Below are positions 60,298-64,000 of a stretch of DNA of 64,000 nucleotides, piece after piece; positions within the stretch are counted from its first letter, which is position 1; each line of letters begins with the position of its first letter. The position numbers and the translations under genes were made by a program. Below the pieces are notes generated by a model. That model worked only from the letters and a program-made list of their open reading frames with translations. It was not told the origin of the DNA and did no database searches. Origin of the DNA: Amycolatopsis mongoliensis (lineage in GTDB: Bacteria; Actinomycetota; Actinomycetes; Mycobacteriales; Pseudonocardiaceae); assembly GCF_030285665.1 (NCBI RefSeq), contig NZ_CP127295.1, positions 6,138,001-6,202,000 of the forward strand, written 5' to 3'.

Positions 60298-60906
60298 ATG
60301 CCCGAAGTGGATCCGCGGTTCACCCGCTCGCGTCGCGCGATCGCGGACGCACTGGCCGGACTCATGGAGCGGACGCAGTCCTGCCCGTCGGTCTCGGCCC
60401 TCGCCGAAGCCGCGGGCATCCACCGGGCCACCTTCTACAACCACTTCGACTCGGTCGAAGAGGCCGCGGTGTACGTGATCGCGGACGAGTTCCGCGTTCT
60501 CCACGACCTGAACATCAGCGACCGGCGGAGGGGCGCGGACCCCGCGACGGTGGCCGTGGCGACGCTGAACGCCATGCTCGACGCCCTCCGCCGGCGCAAA
60601 AGCCTCTTCCTGGTGGCATCGACGTGGCGGTCGCCGAGCGGGCTGATGGGAATCGGCGATCTGCTCCTGGACCGGCTCCGCGCTCTCCGGCACGACCTGG
60701 GTGCCGAGGGCCGGCAGTCCGGCCCGCACAATGCGATCGAGGACGTCTACGCGGCCTCCGGCGTACACGGAGTTTTCTCGGCCGCAATCGGGGGAACCGC
60801 CGACTGCGACCAGGGGGAGATCGCCGTCCGGTTGTACGCCCTGCTGCCCGAGTGGGTTCGTCAGCCGCCGCAGCCCGGGCCTGCGCCACCACTTGAAGGG
60901 CCTTGA
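60298..60906 (+). CDS. TetR-family transcriptional regulator
   Basis: A 202-aa TetR protein. The N-terminal HTH is complete (AIADALAGLMERTQSCPSVSALAEAAGIHRATFYNHFDSVEEAAVYV), followed by a helical ligand-binding domain with LDALRRRKSLFLVASTWRSP. ATG 60298 is the start. It is divergent from the SnoaL_4-like gene and has a palindrome in the shared promoter. IS110-type sequence begins shortly after its stop. Confidence 0.92.
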   Translation: MPEVDPRFTRSRRAIADALAGLMERTQSCPSVSALAEAAGIHRATFYNHFDSVEEAAVYVIADEFRVLHDLNISDRRRGADPATVAVATLNAMLDALRRRKSLFLVASTWRSPSGLMGIGDLLLDRLRALRHDLGAEGRQSGPHNAIEDVYAASGVHGVFSAAIGGTADCDQGEIAVRLYALLPEWVRQPPQPGPAPPLEGP

Positions 60907-61216
60907 GTGCCTGCGCCTGCTTTCTGGGGCCGACCTGGGCGAAGTCTCGGGCTGTGTGCCCGGATCTCGGCTGAGCTGCGCGCTCTCATCGGCTACTTGT
61001 TGAATAGCGGTACGACCGATGCCGGGCCAGGCTTGGTCGAGGTGTTCGACGGGTGGCTCTCTCATCGGCTGCCCACCACGCTGTCGGGTGTGGCTCTCAC
61101 ATGGCGTGCCGCCTGTCGAGCACCGTGGCGGGGTGTGGCTCAAGAGGGGTCTGCTGAGCTCGAAGTAGCGCTGCCCACCTCGCCTGATACCCATGAGGGA
61201 CGGCGAGGAGAACAGC
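60907..61216. other. Probable noncoding left end of an IS110 element
   Basis: No gene is supported. The segment lies directly upstream of an IS110 transposase start. It contains the repeated motif GGGTGTGGCTC at about 61087 and 61132 and a related GGGTGGCTCTC at about 61048. IS110-family left ends encode the noncoding bridge RNA, so this part may be the remnant of such an RNA. Confidence 0.35.
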
Positions 61217-61302
61217 GTGACACCAATGATCATCGGCGTGGATCCGCACAAGCGGTCCGCCACCGTCGAGGTCATCGACGAGCGCGAGCACGTGCTGCAC
61301 AC
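61217..61302 (+). mobile_element. IS110-family transposase start, truncated
   Basis: GTG 61217, with GGCGAGGAG upstream, opens VTPMIIGVDPHKRSATVEVIDEREHVL, the RuvC-like (DEDD) beginning of IS110-type transposases. After about 28 codons the resemblance stops and different coding sequence begins in another frame. Confidence 0.75.
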
Positions 61303-62427
61303 CGGACTACTCCACAGGACGCGGGGGACCTCTGGCAGCTGGCGGAAACCGCCGCCGCAGGTATCCAGGTGTTCGTGACCTGGGACGAGGGGCTGCGCAA
61401 CGTCATCGCTCCGATCCTGCTGCAACTGGAGGACGTGCCTGAAGCCGCGCAGCTGCGTGTGCTCGACCCGAACCGGCTGTATGTCCTGCTGGACGAGTTG
61501 GCGCACGCGGCCGCTTACCGACCCGACAGCCTCGAGGGCACGGAGTTCCGCTCAGGCCGAGCCGGTGCAGGCGAGGAAACAGTCCTCATGGCGTTTCTCG
61601 ATATCGAGCGAGGTGAACGCCGCACCGACTTGCGCGACCGGCTCGGGGAGTTCGCCCGTACGAGGAAACATCACCTGATCGTGCGGGCACCCGATGGGAC
61701 TCCCGTTGCGTGCTATGCGACCGAGTTGGACGGTGGTGTTCTTCGAGTTCCGCTGCTCCGTCTGGCAGATCACGCGACGGCCGGTACGGTTGGTCGCCAG
61801 CTTCTCTGGCTGCTGCGCAAGCAGGCTCGGACGTCCGGGGCGCAGGTGGTCGAGATCGGAGATCCTTACCTGTGCGTGTCCTTCGAACGGATTATCGGGT
61901 ACGAGTCCTACCAGCGTGTCGGCCAGAACTGGTACTCCTGCGTCGTCGATGTGCTCGGTACTGCGGCGCAGGTCGGGCGGCCCGAGCTGCTGCTGTCGCG
62001 TCGCGCGGACATCGCGCTCGGTCGCGAGCAGGTCCACTACCGCAGCGGCCGCGGCAGCGCGCTGCGAGAACCAAGCCGCGTGGTCTGGTACGTGAGCCAA
62101 AGTTCGACGACCGGCTCCGGTCGGTTCATCGGCACATCTCTGCTCGACGGCATCGACAAGGGTCGCGCGGAAACACTGTTCGCGACTTGCAGCCACTACG
62201 GCGTCTTCCGGCTCTCCGACATCCGCGCCGCGGCGAAGGACGGGTACGCGCAGGCCCTTCGCCTTTCCGACACCGAGCTGTTCGCATCGGACGTTCCTCG
62301 TCATGCCGATGACCGGCTGCGGAAGCCGCTCGGTGGTCCACAAGTGCCGCTGTCACCGACCCGCATCGCCAACCAGCTGTTTGCCGAGCTGTATGCGCTG
62401 GGACAGCGGCGGGAGGATGGGAAGTGA
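61303..62427 (+). pseudogene. N-terminally truncated PIN/GNAT-like protein
   Basis: From about 61320 the frame reads DLWQLAETAAAGIQVFVTWDEGLRNVI, then LDPNRLYVLLDELAHAAAYRP, resembling the end of a PIN-like domain. About 300 further residues carry a GNAT-like segment (HHLIVRAPDGTPVACYATELDGG, GRQLLWLLRKQARTSGAQVVEIGDP, IIGYESYQRVGQNWYSCVVD) and end LYALGQRREDGK. No good start exists; the true N-terminus is replaced by IS110 sequence. GTG 61369 could give a shortened protein. The ASCH gene follows. The domain names are inferred from pattern only. Confidence 0.55.
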
Positions 62428-62581
62428 TCCGACGTAGACCCGTCCGCCTAGCACAGAGTCATGTTCCAACACGGACGGCGTTGACGTCGTTTTGTCGGTG
62501 CACTCGGATAGTCTCCGCCTGTGAGCGAACGCAGGACGACTCCGACGACGGCTTCGGAAGACTGCGAACCGCGGCCATTGG

Positions 62582-62989
62582 TTGTCGTTACGACCGCGAT
62601 TCGCTGAAGCCATTCTGGACGGCTCGAAGACAGTCGAGCTTCGCCGCACGCGACTGCAGGCACCCGCCGGAACCCGTCTGGTGCTTTACGCTGCATCTCC
62701 GGTCATGGCGGTCGTCGGAGTGGCAACGTTGGAGGCGGTGGAGTCGGCATCGCCGAGTCGGATCTGGCGGCGGCATCGTCTTGTGGTCGGTCTTGACCGG
62801 CGCGAGTTCGACGCGTACTTCGCGGACGCGCGGCGCGCAACGGCGCTGATCATCAGCTCGCCCCAGCGGCTTGCCGAACCCCCGGACCTCGCCACCAGGC
62901 GAGCTGAAACCGGTTTTCGGCCGCCGCAGAGCTCGCGGTACTTGACTGCGGTTGATCCTCAGGTGCTGCACCTGGTCGCCGCGGGCTGA
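62582..62989 (+). CDS. ASCH-domain protein
   Basis: A 135-aa protein beginning LSLRPRFAEAILDGSKTVELRRTRL, the conserved G-x-K-x-x-E-L-R motif of ASCH domains (RNA/nucleotide-binding PUA-like fold). It continues RLVLYAASPVMAVVGVATLEAVE and ends RYLTAVDPQVLHLVAAG. The start is TTG 62582. A better one may be GTG 62521 (SERRTTPTTASEDCEPRPLVV), which reads in a different frame, so a one-base indel near 62582 is possible. It follows the truncated gene at 61303 and may have formed a functional pair. Confidence 0.75.
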   Translation: MSLRPRFAEAILDGSKTVELRRTRLQAPAGTRLVLYAASPVMAVVGVATLEAVESASPSRIWRRHRLVVGLDRREFDAYFADARRATALIISSPQRLAEPPDLATRRAETGFRPPQSSRYLTAVDPQVLHLVAAG

Positions 62990-63033
62990 ACGTCAAGCAG
63001 TCGACGGCAGGCATAAGGGTTCGTCTGCTCGCC

Positions 63034-63447
63034 TCAGCAGCGCTTGTTTCGCTCTTCGTCCGACAACGCCGCGGGCCGGTCCGCGAGCGGGCCGCCTTCG
63101 CGAAGCAGGGAACCGAGGGATCCGAGAGGCTCGGGGACCAGGCTGTACCAGCTCCAGGTGCCGCGGCGCTCACGCGTGAGGATGCCGGCGGTGACGAGGA
63201 CCCGCAGGTGGTGGCTCAGGGACGGCTGGGGCATGTCGAAGTCCTCGGCCAGGTCGCAGAAGCACGCTTCGCCGCCGGGTGAGTGCCGAATGAGGGAGAC
63301 GAGCCGGATCCGGACCGGGTCGGACAGCGCCTTGAACAGCTTCGCGGCCGTCTCGGCCTCGGTGTCGGTGACGACGGCTGCGGGCTCGGCCAGCAGGAGG
63401 GTCACCGCGACCGGCTTCTGCCGGACGTGACCGTTGGGCGCGGCCAT
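63034..63447 (-). CDS. arsR: ArsR-family arsenic-responsive repressor
   Basis: A 137-aa ArsR/SmtB repressor. The winged HTH holds AAKLFKALSDPVRIRLVSLIRHSPGGEACFCDLAEDFDMPQPSLSHHLRVLVTAGILTRERRGTWSWYSL. The CFC pair in EACFCDL is the As(III)-binding motif of the ELCVCDL type. ATG 63447 has GAGGAGGAG upstream; an in-frame extension to 63531 lacks a ribosome site. It is divergent from the arsenate reductase gene, with a palindrome in the shared promoter. Confidence 0.93.
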   Translation of the reverse strand: MAAPNGHVRQKPVAVTLLLAEPAAVVTDTEAETAAKLFKALSDPVRIRLVSLIRHSPGGEACFCDLAEDFDMPQPSLSHHLRVLVTAGILTRERRGTWSWYSLVPEPLGSLGSLLREGGPLADRPAALSDEERNKRC

Positions 63448-63526
63448 GGCTCCTCCTCGGCGGCTCGGTGACCTCGGCGTTGTCGATCGTACCTCAGCTG
63501 GATTGACAAGAGTCGATCCAAGCGTC

Positions 63527-63536
63527 TTCAATTGAA
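63527..63536. promoter_or_regulatory. Palindrome in the arsR-arsC promoter
   Basis: TTCAATTGAA is a 10-bp perfect palindrome, 80 bp from arsR and 43 bp from arsC starts. ArsR-type operators are A/T-rich imperfect palindromes with TTGA/TCAA halves, so it is a plausible operator core. Confidence 0.55.
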
Positions 63537-63578
63537 TCGGCAGACTTCGATCCAGGCCGGTTCGCTCGAGGAGAGCTC

Positions 63579-64000
63579 ATGACGCACGCCACGGACGGCT
63601 TGCCCGCACGCGCGGTCGGGCTGCAGCTGGACCGCATCGCCGACGAGCTGGCCGACCGCTTCCACGGCGTGTTCGGTCGCGAAACCGTCGAGCTGTTCGT
63701 CCGCGAGACCTACGACTTGTTGGCCGAGCACGCGACGGTCACCGTCCACCTGCCTGCGCTGACCGCCCGGTTCGCCCGCGAGCGGCTGCTCGACCTCGGC
63801 CGGGCCGAAGGGCTGACGCAGGTGACCGTGCCGCAGGTGTTGTTCCTCTGCGTCCACAACGTCGGCCGCTCGCAGATGGCCGCGGCCCTGCTGGACCACC
63901 ACGCCTTCGGCCGGGTCACCGTGCGCTCGGCCGGCTCGCAACCGCAGGGCGAGATCCCGGAGATCATCACCGCTGCGCTGCGGGAGCTGCACGTCCCGCT
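63579..64000 (+). CDS. arsC: Arsenate reductase / LMW-phosphatase-like with helical N-domain (partial)
   Basis: The first 140 residues are visible. Residues 1-70 form an all-helical domain (GLQLDRIADELADRFHGVFGRETVELFVRETYDLLAE, VTVHLPALTARFARERLLDLGR) common in actinobacterial arsenate reductases. The low-molecular-weight phosphatase fold follows with the catalytic loop VLFLCVHNVGRSQMAAAL (C-x5-R) and then SAGSQPQGEI. These enzymes reduce arsenate to arsenite. ATG 63579 has GAGGAGAG upstream. The C-terminus lies outside the window. The divergent arsR supports the assignment. Confidence 0.92.
   Translation, partial: MTHATDGLPARAVGLQLDRIADELADRFHGVFGRETVELFVRETYDLLAEHATVTVHLPALTARFARERLLDLGRAEGLTQVTVPQVLFLCVHNVGRSQMAAALLDHHAFGRVTVRSAGSQPQGEIPEIITAALRELHVP

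Noticed and set aside
1..64000. rRNA, tRNA and CRISPR arrays
   Set aside because: None recognised by eye; a tRNA covariance scan would be needed to exclude a divergent tRNA.

Overview
The window is high-GC actinobacterial DNA. Gene density, frequent GTG starts, AGGAGG-type ribosome binding sites, a type VII secretion (T7SS/ESX) locus, AfsR/SARP and LuxR regulators and an S-adenosyl methyltransferase of the actinomycete PF04672 type suggest a Pseudonocardiaceae-like soil actinomycete, possibly Amycolatopsis or a relative. That assignment is an inference from gene content. No rRNA, tRNA or CRISPR array was seen.

Layout. (1) 1-9.25 kb: an ESX-like secretion locus. EccC (cut by the window edge) is divergent from eccD-eccB. 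These are followed by five probable substrate or accessory genes: an Esx-like protein without WXG, a canonical WXG100 protein, a 149-aa helical protein, an 822-aa protein with twelve DAK-x-AA-type repeats, and a 537-aa WXG-headed Ala/Pro-rich protein. (2) 9.7-14.1 kb: a LuxR-type regulator and a 945-aa SARP/NB-ARC/TPR regulator, then about 1.3 kb with no convincing gene. (3) 15.4-25.7 kb: a methyltransferase, then a LacI-controlled glycan module: GH5-like enzyme, lipoprotein binding protein, two ABC permeases, GH3 and GH125. Two matching LacI-type operators lie in the divergent promoter. (4) 25.5-33.7 kb: a recombination scar. The last 205 bp of the GH125 gene recur 4,160 bp downstream. Between the copies lie an IS110/SDR chimera and a LysR / FAD-monooxygenase / siderophore-interacting-protein module. 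Beyond the second copy are a truncated FtsK-like translocase, an IS5-type fragment, two unknown genes, a frameshifted DUF2637 gene and a transposase N-terminus. These look like remains of an integrative conjugative element.

(5) 33.8-50.3 kb: a dormancy/stress island resembling the Mycobacterium tuberculosis DosR (DevR) regulon. It holds a GNAT protein, CBS-pair proteins (one closely matching Hrp1), a universal stress protein, a CapA-like protein, DUF2267, a small Zn-finger-like protein, a group-2 sigma factor, a phosphoribosyltransferase fused to a degenerate hydrolase, PolX, RtcB with archease, an Hsp20 that is in frame with a membrane acyltransferase, and an Acg-type nitroreductase. Most of these promoters carry a 14-bp element of the form RGGAC-TTTC-GGCCC or its variants, which fits the DosR box core GGGxC-N4-GxCCC. 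No dosR/dosS gene is in the window, so the control is inferred.

(6) 50.7-64 kb: mixed accessory genes. NUDIX; broken XRE and NB-ARC remnants; GyrI-like; saccharopine-dehydrogenase-like; MazG-like; an XRE regulator; an AlkD-like repair protein; a WYL regulator; an operon in which an aldo/keto reductase and a SnoaL-like gene are both frameshifted around an intact SDR; a TetR regulator with an adjacent palindrome; an IS110-truncated gene beside an ASCH-domain gene; and a divergent arsR/arsC pair that runs off the end.
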